Below, piece by piece: positions 1 to 12,600 of a stretch of 64,000 nucleotides of DNA (position 1 is the first letter of the stretch; every line of letters starts with the position of its first letter). Under the pieces are notes generated by a model that did not search any database, had not been told where the DNA came from, and saw only the letters and a list, made by a program, of their open reading frames with translations. Both the position numbers and the translations under genes were made by a program. The stretch covers positions 1-64,000 of the forward strand of contig CAJZBQ010000043.1 of the NCBI GenBank assembly GCA_914767885.1, read 5' to 3'. Origin of the DNA: Blepharisma stoltei (lineage: Eukaryota; Ciliophora; Heterotrichea; Heterotrichida; Blepharismidae).

Positions 1-3000
1 CCTAACACCCTAACACCCTAACACCCTAACACCCTAAACACCCTAACACCCTAACACCCTAACACCCTAACACCCTAACTACCCTAACACCCTAACACCC
101 TAACACCCTAACACCCTAACACCCTAAACACCCTAACACCCTAACACCCTAACACCCTAACACCCTAACACCCTAACACCCTAACACCCCTAACACCCTA
201 ACACCCTAACACCCTAACACCCTAACACCCTAACCCTAACACCCTAACACCCTAAACACCCTAACACCCTAACACCCCTAACACCCTAACACCCTAACAC
301 CCTAACACCCTAACACCCTAACACCCTAACACCCTAACACCCTAACACCCTAACACCCTAACACCCTAACACCCTAACACCCTAACACCCTAACACCCTA
401 ACACCCTAACACCCTAACAACCCCTAACACCCTAACACCCTAACACCCTAACACCCTAACACCCTAACACCCTAACACCCTAACACCCTAACACCCTAAC
501 ACCCTAACACCCTAACACCCTAACACCCTAAACACCCTAACACCCTAACACCCTAACACCCTAACACCCTAACACCCTAACACCCTAACACCCTAACACC
601 CTAACACCCTAACACCCTAACACCCTAACACCCTAACCACCCTAACCACCCTAACACCCTAACACCCTAACCTACCCTAACACCCTAACACCCTAACACC
701 CTAACACCCTAACACCCTACACCAACACCCTAACCACCCTAACACCCTAACACCCTAACACCCTAACACCCTAACACCCTAACACCCTAACACCCTAACA
801 CCCTAACACCCTACACCTAACACCCTAACACCCTAACACCCTAACACCCTAACACCCTAACACCTACCCTAACACCCTAACACCCTAACACCCTAACACC
901 CTAACACCCTAACACCCTAACACCCTAACACCCTAACACCCTAACACCCTAACACCCTAACACCCTAACACCCAAACACCCTAACACCCTAACACCCTAA
1001 CACCCTAACACCCTAACACCCTAACACCCTAACACCCTAACACCCTAACACCCTAACACCCTAAACCTACCCTAACACCCTAACACCCTAACCTAACACC
1101 CTAACACCCTACACCCTAACACCCTAACACCCTAACACCCTAACACCCTAACACCCTAACACCCTAACACCCTAACACCCTAACACCCTAACACCCTAAC
1201 ACCCTAACACCCTAACACCCTAACACCCTAACGACCCTAACACCCTAACACCCTAACACCCTAACACCCTAACACCCTAACACCCTAACACCCTAACACC
1301 CTAACACCCTAACACCCTCTAACACCCTAACACCCTAACACCCTAACACCCTAACACCCCTAACACCCTAACACCCTAACACCCTAACACCCTAACACCC
1401 TAACACCCTAACACCCTAACACCCTAACACCCTAACACCTAACACCCTAAACACCCTAACACCCTAACACCCTAACACCCTAACACCCTAACACCCTAAC
1501 ACCCTAACACCCTAACACCCTAACACCCTAACACCCTAACACCCTAACACCCTAACACCCTAACACCCTAACACCCTAACACCCTAACACCCTAACACCC
1601 TAACACCCTAACACCCTAACACCCTAACACCCTAACACCCTAACACCCTAACACCCTAACACCCTAACACCCTAACACCCTAACACCCTAACACCCTAAC
1701 ACCCTAACACCCTAACACCCTAACACCCTAACACCCTAACACCCTAACACCCTAACACCCTAACACCCTAACACCCTAACACCCTAACACCCTAACACCC
1801 TAACACCCTAACACCCTAACACCCTAACACCTAACACCCTAACACCCTACACCCTAACACCCTAACACCCAACACCCCTAACACCCTAACACCCTAACAC
1901 CCTAACACCCTAACACCCTAACACCCTAACACCCTAACACCCTAACACCCTAACACCCTAACACCCTAACACCCTAACACCCTAACACCCTAACACCCTA
2001 ACACCCCTAACACCCTAACACCCTAACACCCTAACACCCTAACACCCTAACACCCTAACACCCTAACACCCTAACACCCCTAACACCCTAACACCCTAAC
2101 ACCCTAACACCCTAACACCCTAACACCCTAACACCCTAACACCCTAACACCCTAACACCCTAACACCCTAACACCCTAACACCCTAACACCCTAACACCC
2201 TAACACCCTAACCTACACCTAACACCCTAACACCCTAACACCCTAACACCTAACACCCTAACAACACCCTAACACCCTAACACCCTAACACCCTAACACC
2301 CTAACACCCTAACACCCTAACACCCTAACACCCTAACACCCTAACACCCTAACACCCTAACACCCTAACACCTAACACCCTAACACCCTAACACCCTAAC
2401 ACCCTAACACCCTAACACCCTAACACCCTAACACCCTAACACCCTAACACCCTAACACCCTAACACCCTAACACCCTAACACCCTAACACCCTAACACCC
2501 TAACACCCTAACACCCTAACACCCTAACACCCTAACACCCTAACACCCTAACAACCCTAACACCCTAACACCCTAACACCCTAACACCCTAACACCCTAA
2601 CACCCTAACACCCTAACACCCTAACACCCTAACACCCTAACACCCTAACACCCTAACACCCTAACACCCTAACACCCTAACACCCTAACACCCTAACACC
2701 CTAACACCCTAACACCCTAACACCCTAACACCCTAACACCCTAACACCCTAACACCCTAACACCCTAACACCCTAACACCCTAACACCCTAACACCCTAA
2801 CACCCTAACACCCTAACACCCTAACACCCTAACACCCTAACACCCTAACACCCTAACCCCTAACACCCTAACACCCTAACACCCTAACACCCTAACACCC
2901 TAACACCCTAACACCCTAACACCCTAACACCCTAACACCCTAACACCCTAACACCCTAAACACCCTAACACCCTAACACCCTAACACCCTAACACCCTAA

Positions 3001-4232
3001 CACCCTAACACCCTAACACCCTAACACCCTAAACACCCTAACACCTAACACCCTAACACCCTAACACCCTAACACCCTAACACCCTAACACCCTAACACC
3101 CTAAACACCCTAACACCCTAACACCCTAACACCCTAACACCCCTAACACCCTAACACCCTAACACCCTAACACCCTAACACCCTAACACCCTAACACCCT
3201 AACACCCTAACACCCTAACACCCTACACCCTAACACCCTAACACCCTAACACCCTAACACCCTAACACCCTAACACCCTAACACCACCCTAACACCCTAA
3301 CACCCTAACACCCTAACACCCTAAACACCCTAACACCCTAACACCCTAACACCCTAACACCCTAACACCCTAACACCCTAACACCCTAACACCCTAACAC
3401 CCTAACCCTAACACCCTAACACCCTAACACCCTAACACCCTAACACCCTAACACCCTAACACCCTAACACCCTAACACCCTAACACCCTAACACCCTAAC
3501 ACCCTAACACCCTAACACCCTAACACCCTAAACCCTAACACCCTAACACCCTAACACCCTAACACCCTAACACCCTAACACCCTAACACCCCTAACACCC
3601 TAACACCCTAACACCCTAACACCCTAACACCCTAACACCCTAACACCCTAACACCCTAACACCCTAACACCCTAACACCCCTAACACCCTAACACCCTAA
3701 CACCCTAACAACCCTAACACCCTAACACCCTAACACCCTAACACCCTAACACCCTAACACCCTAACACCCTAACACCCTAAACACCCTAACACCCTAACA
3801 CCCTAACACCCTAACACCCTAACACCCTAACACCCTAACACCCTAACACCCCTAACACCCTAACACCCTAACACCCTAACACCCTAACACCCTAACACCC
3901 TAACACCCTAACACCCTAACACCCTAACACCCTAACACCCTAACACCCTACACCCTAACACCCTAACACCCTAACACCCCTAACACCCTAACACCCTAAC
4001 ACCCTAACACCCTAACACCCTAACACCCTAACACCCTAACACCCTAACACCCTAACACCCTAACACCCTAACACCCTAACACCCTAACACCCTAACACCC
4101 TAACCCTAACACCCTAACACCCTAACACCCTAACACCCTAACACCCTAACACCCTAACACCCTAACACCCTAACACCCTAACACCCTAACACCCTAACAC
4201 CCTAACACCCTAACACCCTACACCCTAACACC
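1..4232. repeat. Telomeric repeat array (CCCTAACA)n
   Basis: The window opens with about 4.2 kb of tandem CCCTAACA on the + strand (G-strand TGTTAGGG), so this is a left chromosome end. Most units are perfect 8-mers. Scattered variants have an extra A (CCCTAAACA), an extra C (CCCCTAACA), lost bases (CCTAACA, CCCTACA) or a missing ACA. The array stops abruptly at about 4232 and unique AT-rich DNA follows. This octamer is the known heterotrich telomere. The length is far above the few hundred bases usual for ciliate somatic chromosomes, which fits a germline chromosome, though read errors may cause part of the variation. Confidence 0.97.
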
Positions 4233-4463
4233 TTTGGTTAAATAGCTGGATGAGTGTATTATGAAAAATCATTAGAAGCTATTTTAGCTTACTATCTCAA
4301 GCGAGAAACAGAAATTCCGATTAAATTCATGTTTTATTCTCAAAAAATTATAAATATTATCAATGATATATAAAAGTCTAAATTATACTCAATTTTCAAT
4401 TTTTGAAGTTTTATGTTTATCATTCATCTATCCTTGGTTCAACTATAATTTGGTGAAGTAAAA

Positions 4464-5366
4464 ATGAACTTTATCTTACTCTCTTCTTTATTTTTACTTG
4501 CAATATCAGGGCCAGCTTTTCTCCCTGATGACTCATCTCCAGTCCTAACTCAAGCAGATATCGAATTTATAAACCAGAGTCAAAATCTCTGGACTGCCTC
4601 TTTATCATGGGCTGGCCAAATGACAGTATCACAAGCAAAATCTTTGGCTAATGCTCAGATCAAGCCTCGCGAATTTCCAGAAGCCCCAGAAAGACTTTAT
4701 ATGAAGTTAAAAGCTCCTACTTCATTTGATTCCCGAACTCAATGGCCAGGATGCGTTCACCCAATTCTTCAACAGGGCAAATGTCTCGCATCCTGGGCGT
4801 TTGGCCCTACCCAAGCACTTTCTGACCGTCTATGTGTTGCATCAAAAGGCCAAATTAATATTGCCTTGTCTCCACAGTATTTAATTGATTGCGATACCTT
4901 TGACTTTGGCTGCAGAGGAGGATACCCAGATCAAGCATGGAATTTTTTGAAGACCAATGGAGCATCAACCTTGACTTGTTTACCTTATACAGACGTGGAT
5001 GGAGCTTGCCCTTCAACATGTGCCAGTGGACAAATACTCCAGCTTTACAAAACATCAACGGTAAACACTTATTCTGGAGTGACTGCAATTCAGAATGCTA
5101 TCAGCACCAACGGACCAGTTGAAAGCACAATGACTGTTTACCAGGATTTTGTAGGCTACACTGGAGGAATTTATAAGCACACTTCAGGTGGAGTCGTTGG
5201 AGGCGCATCTGTAAGAATAATCGGATGGAATAACCAAAACGGAACGAATTATTGGATTTGCGCCAATAACTGGGGAACCAGCTGGGGAATATCAGGATAT
5301 TTCTGGATTGCTTTTGGAGAGTGTGGAATTGATAATCAAGCTATTGGTGGCATTCCTAAAGTTTAA
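4464..5366 (+). CDS. Cathepsin B-like papain-family protein, catalytically dead (pseudoprotease)
   Basis: A 300-residue protein, the first gene after the telomere. A hydrophobic signal peptide spans roughly residues 1-19, a short propeptide follows, and the C1A fold begins near residue 85. The cathepsin B landmarks are present: oxyanion Gln104 in QQGKC, CRGGYP at 150-155, and YWICANNWGTSWG carrying the Asn at 268. The catalytic residues are replaced. The Cys of the usual CWAF is Ser110 (SWAF, codon TCC), and the His of the usual GGHA is Ala248 (GGAS). The protein should therefore be secreted or endosomal but not proteolytic; a binding or decoy role is inference. No intron or insertion is seen. 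The start is the only ATG before the signal peptide. Confidence 0.88.
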   Translation: MNFILLSSLFLLAISGPAFLPDDSSPVLTQADIEFINQSQNLWTASLSWAGQMTVSQAKSLANAQIKPREFPEAPERLYMKLKAPTSFDSRTQWPGCVHPILQQGKCLASWAFGPTQALSDRLCVASKGQINIALSPQYLIDCDTFDFGCRGGYPDQAWNFLKTNGASTLTCLPYTDVDGACPSTCASGQILQLYKTSTVNTYSGVTAIQNAISTNGPVESTMTVYQDFVGYTGGIYKHTSGGVVGGASVRIIGWNNQNGTNYWICANNWGTSWGISGYFWIAFGECGIDNQAIGGIPKV

Positions 5367-5501
5367 GAATTAAATTACTTATTATATCAATTTATGCTGT
5401 TGCGTCAATATTGGCAGCTATAAGGATCAATATTAAAAATTTAATTGTTTAATTAATTACAATAAAAATAATTTTTACTTTTCTGTCAATATTAAAATAA
5501 A

Positions 5502-7392
5502 TTATGAAGTATTAATAGCTTTTTTGAGCTTCTCTTCAAAACATATCCAATTATTTTCATTATCTTTGAATTTCCCACAGACCCAACAAAATACTTTTTG
5601 CTCATTTTGATCAAAATCTTCAATTTTTCGATTTTCTGGTAACTTGCAATTTTTGCATGAAACGCATCCACAATCATGGATTACCAATTGGTCATCATAA
5701 AAAAATCTGCGGCATAAGCAGCATCTAACAGACGGCCCTCCATGCGTATGTGTAAATTCTTTTTCATTTTCATATTTTTCTGTTAGTTCTTTAAATTGAA
5801 GCTGAAGAATTTCATAGTGCTTTCTTAAGTCCACTATTTCAGTTTCAAGAGAAAGAGACTTCTCTTCGAGTCCAGAAATCACAATTAGATTTTTGGCTTT
5901 TTCAATATCCAGAACTTCTTTATAAAAGATATCATATACTAAATTATCAACCTGATCAGCTCTAAGTCTATCTCTGAATTTTTTTTCTAACTCCCGTGAG
6001 TGAACAAAATAATTGTTTGCTCATAGAGGAGTTAAAAATTTATATATAAATAAAGATTATAATAATGTTTTTAGAAATTAAAATAATGTCACAATCCGCA
6101 AAAATCGAGAAATAAAAATTAATTTATCTTGTAAAATTTATGTTTTAAAAAGGAAGCTGTTTAAAATTAAGCAGAATTAGCTGAGATTTCATTATAAAAA
6201 TATTTGTTCACTCAAGGATGGTGGGGTTTTTTGAAAAAAAAAATAGGATTTTTCCAATGGTTTGGGGGGAGTAAAAGGCTCACTCCTTCATCGCTATTTC
6301 CATTGAGCCATTTAAATTCAGAATTTTCGTCATAGTGAGAGAACTGATCAATTTCCAATATCTGCTTTGTGTATTTAGCTATTTCTTCTATATCATTATC
6401 AATTTTTGAACAAAAAATTTCAAGCTTGCTCTCTATTTTCATAATATTTTTGTACACTTCATTAACTAAGTTACCCTTAAGAATTCTCGATACGATTAAT
6501 TCATTTAAGATTTAAGAGCCTAGTTTAACGTCAATTCTATACCGCCCACAAGGACTTCCCCTTCTATTTCGAGTTTTCCCACTCCATCACTGTGTCGTGC
6601 ACACGCGTAGGCTTCAAGGCCGAATAGTCCCTGGGCTTTGGTCTTTCTGATTTCGATGACTGTGCTTCCAGTTCCAGATCTTGAGCACAAATTGCCTGTA
6701 TAGAAATTTCAAATAATGGGAATTCTGGCTGACTCTGCAAAATGGTAAAACTTAAGTCTAGCGCGTAGCTCCTGGTCTATTGATCTTGTGGTGCATAAAG
6801 GCCTTTGCATAATCCTCTTTCCAACTCCAAGTCTCACCATTTAGTGGACAGCCCGTCCAGAAAATTCGATTTTTAGAATTTTGAAAGAGCGAACCTTTGA
6901 TTCACTGCATGGTGATCCAGCGTCACAAACTCTTGGGTAGCGAGTGTAAGCACTCGCCCGTGAGGAATGACACAGAGGAAGGTCGTATTCGCACTTGCAA
7001 CCAAGAGGTGGAGCTTTATGAGGAGGCGAGTAGTGGCCTAAAGGGGAATTTTTTATAAGTAATTTAGGTTAGTTAGTAAGTAAGCAGCCATTCTGGTTGG
7101 CCAGATATAATTAAATATATATTCGAGGCTGCATGGTAGGGAAGCCATGCTCGGGCTGAAAAGCGATGTTTAATTATGTCCTAAGAAATCTCAGCTTTTC
7201 TATTTCTCTTTGCAAATAATTTATGGCTTCTCTTTGTGTCTGAGCATTTACTATAGTCTGTAAATTTAAAAAATGATGGGTTTTCCCACCCAAATGAGCA
7301 TTTCGATGATTTTCACACAGGTAAATCATGCACGAGCATTTTATATCTGCTTGGCATTGGCACTCTTCAATGCAGCATTTATGATAATTCAT
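5502..7392 (-). CDS. B-box/TRIM-like zinc-binding coiled-coil protein, copy 1, split by two insertions
   Basis: The coding parts are 7392-7176, 6501-6274 and 5989-5502. Removing the MITE at 5990-6273 joins two parts exactly at TA, and removing the SINE-like insert at about 6502-7175 joins the others; the sum is about 310 codons. The N-terminus (residues 1-40) is a Cys/His cluster resembling a B-box (CCIEECQCQ, then CSC and CENHRNAH). A long coiled coil follows. The C-terminus holds a second Cys cluster (RCCLCRRFF, CGCVSCKNC, CWVCGKF). One version of the SINE junction leaves a TAA codon; the alternative copy of the duplication reads GAA, so that base is uncertain. The neighbouring gene upstream is a diverged paralog with the same plan. 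Function unknown; scaffold or E3-like roles are guesses from the family. Confidence 0.72.
5990..6273. mobile_element. Family A MITE / TA-flanked IES in B-box copy 1
   Basis: The segment is flanked by TA on each side. It starts with AACTCCCGTGAGTGAACAAAA and ends in TTTGGGGGGAG. Its interior matches other copies in the window (TTAAACAGAATTAGCT-type block in diverged form, AT-rich arms). Deleting it with one TA joins codons CTT TTA GAA AAA on the minus strand and restores the gene. 284 bp. Confidence 0.85.
6502..7175 (-). mobile_element. SINE-like retroposon in B-box copy 1
   Basis: A GC-richer block of about 670 bp with no coding capacity interrupts the gene. On the minus strand it ends in the simple tail CTTAAATCTTAAATG. 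Both ends carry TTAATT with diverged neighbours (left TTAATTCA, right TTAATTATG), which is the likely remnant of a longer target duplication. Its internal sequence is unlike the other SINE-like copies here. Its removal keeps the host gene in frame. Confidence 0.65.
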
Positions 7393-7406
7393 ATTATAAT
7401 TAATTA

Positions 7407-9641
7407 TTATTGACTAATTTCTTTCCAATGTTCGCCTCCTTCTCTGCGTTTTTTATTACAAACTAAGCAGAGATAGAAGTTTGTCAAGCTAAATCTTCAC
7501 ATTTTCTTCTCTATTTTATAAGGAGGGAAATTGCAAAATTTGCAACAAATACAGCCGCATTGATTTCGTGTCACTTGATCTTCATAGAAAAACCTTCGGC
7601 ATACTCCGCATGGAATTCTTGGCCCACCTCTTTTCATAATATATTCTCTTTCATCATTAAATGCTTTCATAAGCTCTTGATATTTTCCATCGTTATCATG
7701 TATAATTTTTCTTACTATCACTCTTAAAGAGTGAACAAACTATTGGAAATAAATATTTTTGGTAAATAATGTCATTTAAGAGTGAGGGGAAATTTTTTTT
7801 TTTATATAAAATTAATAATCTAGCCAATTATATTTATTCTAAATATCTCTCAATTAAACATATAAATTTTATAATTAAATAAGATTTTTCTGAAAGATTG
7901 GGATTTTTAAAATAAAATCATCTTATAAATTTTAAGGCTTTCAGAAAAATTTTATTCTTAAAAAAGAGGTTAGTTTTAAATTTTCCTCTTGAAGCTCTTG
8001 TATGGCTTTTCTTTTTTCTTCGTCAGATTTCTCTTTCTCAGAAGTGAGCTCTCTGAGTTTTTTATCAGCAATGTCTTTGTCTTGTTTATAAATATCACAA
8101 TCCCTCCTTATTTTTGCGATGCTCACCTCTAGCTTATTGTGCTTATTTTTTCAGTTTTCCAATAAATCCTTAGTTTCAACCAATTCTTTTATCGTACTTT
8201 TATCTTCTCTGAAATGCAACGTCTTAGCTTCATCAGGAAATAATAAAGAAGTTCTTTGAATATTTTTATTCGCAAACTTATAAATTTCATCGGTCAAAAA
8301 ATCCAATGATACATCTCTTAAAGTAACTCTAGTTACCCTCTTTAGATAATTTACCGCTTCGAGAGGTGACAAGGCTAACCATTTTAAATCATCCTCACTA
8401 CTATTGATTTCATTGGCATTTCTTACTGTAGAAATATACTTTTTGTAATAATTGATATGTGAGTCCAATAAAGCAATATTGGTCATTAGGTTGTTTTCAA
8501 TGGTGAGAAGCCCATTGAAAATTCTTTTCATTATTTTCCCCTCGAACAAAAACATTGAAAAAATAACAAAAAATGCTTAATGTAAAAATGTTTTATGAAA
8601 TATAATTGATGGTTAGTGTAATGATATCTCCAGCTAATTCTGTTTGTTTTTAAACAGCTTGCATTTTAAAACAGAAACTTTACAAATTAAATTATTTTTT
8701 CTTTCCAATTTCCCCATGTGGAAATTTTTATAAAATTTCGATGTAAATTAAAAAAATAAGAACTCTGTGAGAAGCAAAATTATTTTGTTCGTTAACCAGA
8801 TGGAGTAAAGAATTTTTAATGTCTTTTAGTTCCATTATCTTTGACAATAAAAACTTAATCCCATCTTCTTTGGCTTTTGGGTTCGCTTCCTCAAAAAGCT
8901 TTTGATAGTTATGTTGTCCAGGAACCTTGATTAAATGAATGCCATAATTAAAATATGGCGTCTTCGTCTGGGTGTGGCCTCCGGCCACACATACTCGACT
9001 CATATTTTAATTATATCCGGCAAGGTTTTGCCATTCCGGAAATGAGCAACAATGCCATGGTAAGCAATTCTGCAGAGCAGAGCCTGGCCCATGCTCAACG
9101 ACCAGAATGGATTTTCTCCCCGAGAGAAAAGGGTTCCCAGGTTTGGAAAGGGTAAGCCCAGCAGAGTCTACAGGCAATGCCTAGACCATTCGGGCAACTA
9201 CCTAGCGTGTGAAACTGGGCGTTACGTCCCAGGATTTGGAGTTTCCCTTTTTGCCGAAAGGTGATCAGAAATTCCATTTTTTGGAATTTCAGAGAGCCAA
9301 CTCTCGTCAACTCAAGCAGCAGCCGCAGAAGCCCATAGCCCGCCCACTCAACACTAAGCCACGGCTCACGCGCGTGGGAAGGAGTAGGTGTATGTCCTGG
9401 TGACTGGTTTTATATGGCCAGTTTGGACTATACCGCAAAGCAGGTGAACCCTAATACTGGGTCCTTGGTGACTGCGTCAACACTACGGCGGACGCCTGTA
9501 AATATTAAGTTAAGTTAAGATTAAATGAATGCCAAGATGTTCAGCACATAGAAATACGCCGATTGGGGAGCAAGAGCATTTTACATTGGCAGTATTGCTG
9601 CAGTCTTCAGCAGAGCACTTATATAGTGAATAATTTTTCAT
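7407..9641 (-). CDS. B-box/TRIM-like zinc-binding coiled-coil protein, copy 2, split by three insertions
   Basis: The coding parts are 9641-9535, 8944-8788, 8537-7962 and 7727-7407, about 386 residues once joined. The N-terminus has a Cys/His cluster (YKCSAEDCSN, KCSCSPIG, LCAEHLG). A helical and coiled-coil middle follows, then a C-terminal cluster (CGVCRRFF, CGCICCKFC, CLVCNKK) matching copy 1. TGA encodes Trp in ENWKNKH and KKMWRFS. The joins are exact for the SINE (ATTAAATGAATGCCA duplication) and for the 234 bp IES (TTAAGA on both sides, giving LTSFLRVIVRK). The join over the decayed MITE is approximate. The stop lies only 15 bp before the start of copy 1, so the two are a tandem duplication. 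Function unknown. Confidence 0.72.
7728..7961. other. IES in B-box copy 2 (234 bp)
   Basis: An AT-rich noncoding segment bounded by the direct repeat TCTTAA (7722-7727 and 7956-7961). Deleting it with one repeat copy restores a continuous coiled-coil reading frame. It carries GAGTGAACAAAC near one end, a likely relic of the family A terminus, and an internal inverted pair GATTTTTCTGAAAG / CTTTCAGAAAAATTT at about 7888-7951. Confidence 0.75.
8538..8787. mobile_element. Decayed family A MITE in B-box copy 2
   Basis: The interior matches family A: on the minus strand AAATTGGAAAG, then TTTATGTTTTAAAA-type and AACAGAATTAGCTGGAGATA blocks. Both termini are eroded (GTTCGAGGGG on one side, GAACAAAATAATTTTG on the other), and no clean TA pair gives an in-frame join. 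The boundaries here were chosen by aligning the flanks to copy 1, so they are uncertain by a few bases. Confidence 0.6.
8945..9534 (+). mobile_element. SINE-like retroposon with 16 bp target duplication
   Basis: A GC-rich insert of 590 bp between perfect copies of GATTAAATGAATGCCA (8929-8944 and 9519-9534). Its 3' tail is TTAAGTTAAGTTAA. Deleting the insert and one copy restores the B-box copy 2 frame (HLGIHLIKVPGQ). The open frames inside it are not coding-like. Confidence 0.9.
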
Positions 9642-9688
9642 ATTATGGCGAAAATATAGACTCTTACTATGTAAGATTTATTGATGTG

Positions 9689-12600
9689 TTAAAGATTGCT
9701 TATCATATTATAGAAATACCCTCCTTGGTTCATGAGCTCTTCTCTGGTACCTATTTCGAGGATCTTTCCACTCTCCAAAACCATCACAGAATCAGCTTCC
9801 GAAATTGTTTTGAGGCGATGAGCAATCATAATGGTCGTTCTTCCAGCCATCACGTCTTTAATAGCTGAGAGAAGCAATTGCTCAGTTTTAGAGTCAAGCG
9901 CACTCGTGGCTTCATCGAAAATCAGAATCTTGGGATTCCTTATGAGAGCTCTGGCGATCGCTATTCTCTGTTTCTGCCCTCCACTTAGCATACTTCCTTT
10001 GATCCCGACCTGTCTTTCGAACCCATCTGCATACTTGGGGTCCATGATAAATTCAATCGCTTGGGCTTTCCTTGCTGCCTCTTCGATTTCTTCTAAGCTT
10101 GCCTTTATACCGTATGAAATATTTTCTGCGATCGTTCCTGTGAAAAGCACAGGCTCTTGCCCCACAAGACCAATTTGTTTTCTTAAATGCTTCAAATTAT
10201 AGCTTTTGAGATTTATGTCATCAATTAAAACTGAGCCACTTAAAGGATCATACAAACGCATGACTAGCTGTATAACTGTTGATTTGCCTGAGCCTGTCCT
10301 GCCAATAATAGCAAAGCGTTTGCCAGGCTCCACAGTAAAATTGACTGACTTGAGAGCCATGTAGTTTCTATTTGGGTAGCAGAAAACGACATCCTTAAGC
10401 TCAATTTTGCCTTCAATTTCTTTTTTCTCTCCTTCTTTGGTGTTAACTTGTATTGAAGGCACATAATCCAAGATCTTGAAAAGTCGCTTTCCAGCCTCGA
10501 TTCCATTTTTCACATCAGGAGCGAAAATTCCAGCCATAAAGATTGAGCCAGAGCCATACATGCAAATAATAATCGCAATGACCATTTCTTTGAAATCATT
10601 GTACCCGTCCACCACAAGTTTAGAGCCGAACCAAAAAATCAGCGCATAAACACCAAAAAAGAGCCCATGTCCGAGGCCATATGTGATTCCAGAGGCCTGT
10701 GCCTTTTTCTGGATATTTTTGAACTCCATCGTGATAGGTTCCAGATACCTTTCAAGCATGACAGTTTCCAAATTGAATGCCTTTGCAGTCCTGTAGTTCA
10801 TGATGGCATCAGCAGCAAGGGCAGTGCAAGACTCATAATTGAATTTGACGACACCTACAGATTGAGCCATAAAAGTGGATCCGATTGCGAAAACAATACA
10901 AGGAACAATTGAGAGAAAAACTAATGACATCCTCCAAGAGTACCCAGCAGAAACCCCGTGAGCTACTGCTAAGCCGCTTAGGACACCAACAATGATCCCA
11001 AACATATTTCCACCAAGGCCGTTGACTTTTTCACAGTCATTGCAAAGTCTCGCAGAGAGGGCACTGCAATTATTTTCTGGCAAGTCAAAGAAGGCTGCTT
11101 CATAGCTGAGGATAGCTCTGAAGCTTTCTTTCCTCATAGTAGCTGTAATATTAGCGCTCATTTTTGGGTAGCAGACACTTTCAAGGATCAAGCCGACACA
11201 AACCCAGAAGGCCAAAAAGAAAAGCCAGCCAGCATATCTTGCACTTTCGCTTACCATGTCGTCACCCTCATCAGAAAGAACAAAGATTTCATTACCTGCA
11301 AAGAACCCTACAAGTGGATAAGAAGACCCAACTAAGCAAGAGCCAATAACTCCAAATAGTAGCCAGACTCTTTCTTTTTTAGTTATCATCATCATTTTCT
11401 TTCTGACGTTTTTGGCGTCTTCTTTTTGAACCTGCTCAGCTTCTTTGGTTTTAGTTTCGTCCATATCAGTGATTTTAGCCTTTACTTGCTCATCGTCCAT
11501 ACTCTGCTGCTGGATTTTCTGCATTTTGATTAAATGATAATACTTGCCTTTCTGCTTCATCAGCTGCCTATGGTTACCAAACTCAAAGACATTACCTTGG
11601 TCAATCATAATGATAAAAGTTGAGTCTTTAATAGTAAGCAGGTTCTGAGCAATCGTAATTCTGGTGCTGTTGGGCATTGCTTTATCAATTGCTTCCACAA
11701 CTTGATGCTCTGTCTGCCTATCAAGGGCACTTGTAGCTTCATCAAGCAGGAGGATTTTTGGGTTTCTGATAAAAGCCCTTGCAATTGCAATTCTTTGTTT
11801 TTGACCTCCAGAAAGCTGAGAGCCTTTTGAGCCTGTTGTGGTTTGGTACTTGTTTGGCAGAGCATCAATAAAACTATGAGCTCCAGCTTCTTGTGCTGCG
11901 AACTCAATTTCTTCTTTCGTCGCATTTTGTTTTCCATAGCGAATATTCTCATATATGCTGGTATTGAATAGTAATGGCTCTTGCGAAACCAAGCCGATAT
12001 TGGCTCTTAAGAAATCTGTGGGGTAGTCCATGATATTGTTGCCATCAATTGTGATAGTCCCTGATGTTGGCTCATAATACCTCAGTAGTAGCTGAACAAT
12101 TGTACTCTTGCCTGAGCCAGTGCTCCCAACAACTCCCAGGCGCTGTCCTGATTCTAGTTCAAAACTTAGGCCTTTCAGAATTTCTGAGTTAGGAGCAGAA
12201 GGATAAGCGAAGTGGACATCAGTAAAAGAAATTGCTCCCACTATTTCTTGTTTAAGAGTCCCTTGCTGGAGTTTACTTTTATTTTCTAATACATTTTTGA
12301 TACTGAGAGCCGCAATTCTGCCTTGGTTGATTAGCTTAATGCTTGGAATGCACAATGAGATATTGTTGAAAGCCATCAAGGAGACCATGATAACAGTAAG
12401 GACCATTCCGACATCATAAATTTCACCTTCGATTCAGCTTGTTTGATTACTATGGATCATATAAGCGCCGAGCATGTAATTGCAGCCATTCATGAGCATG
12501 TAAGAGCACATTCCTAATGCGGTGCCTCCTCCTATCTTGAGACCACTAAGGAACATAGACTTTTGAGAATCAGCAACTGCGTCAAAATATTTTTTGGCTT

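Noticed and set aside
1-4232. CRISPR array or satellite
   Set aside because: The unit is an 8-mer without spacers at the sequence end and matches the heterotrich telomere.
9095-9310. Open frames inside SINE-like inserts (also 27240-27536 and 55315-55536)
   Set aside because: They lie within non-coding retroposons bounded by target duplications, differ between family members and have no protein-like pattern.
9831-10202. Plus-strand open frames opposite the ABC transporter and H+-ATPase
   Set aside because: They are antisense shadows of strongly conserved genes and have no independent support.
12407-12433. Splitting the ABC transporter into two genes at the TGA
   Set aside because: The TGA is a Trp codon in a continuous frame; the two parts form one normal full-length ABCB protein.
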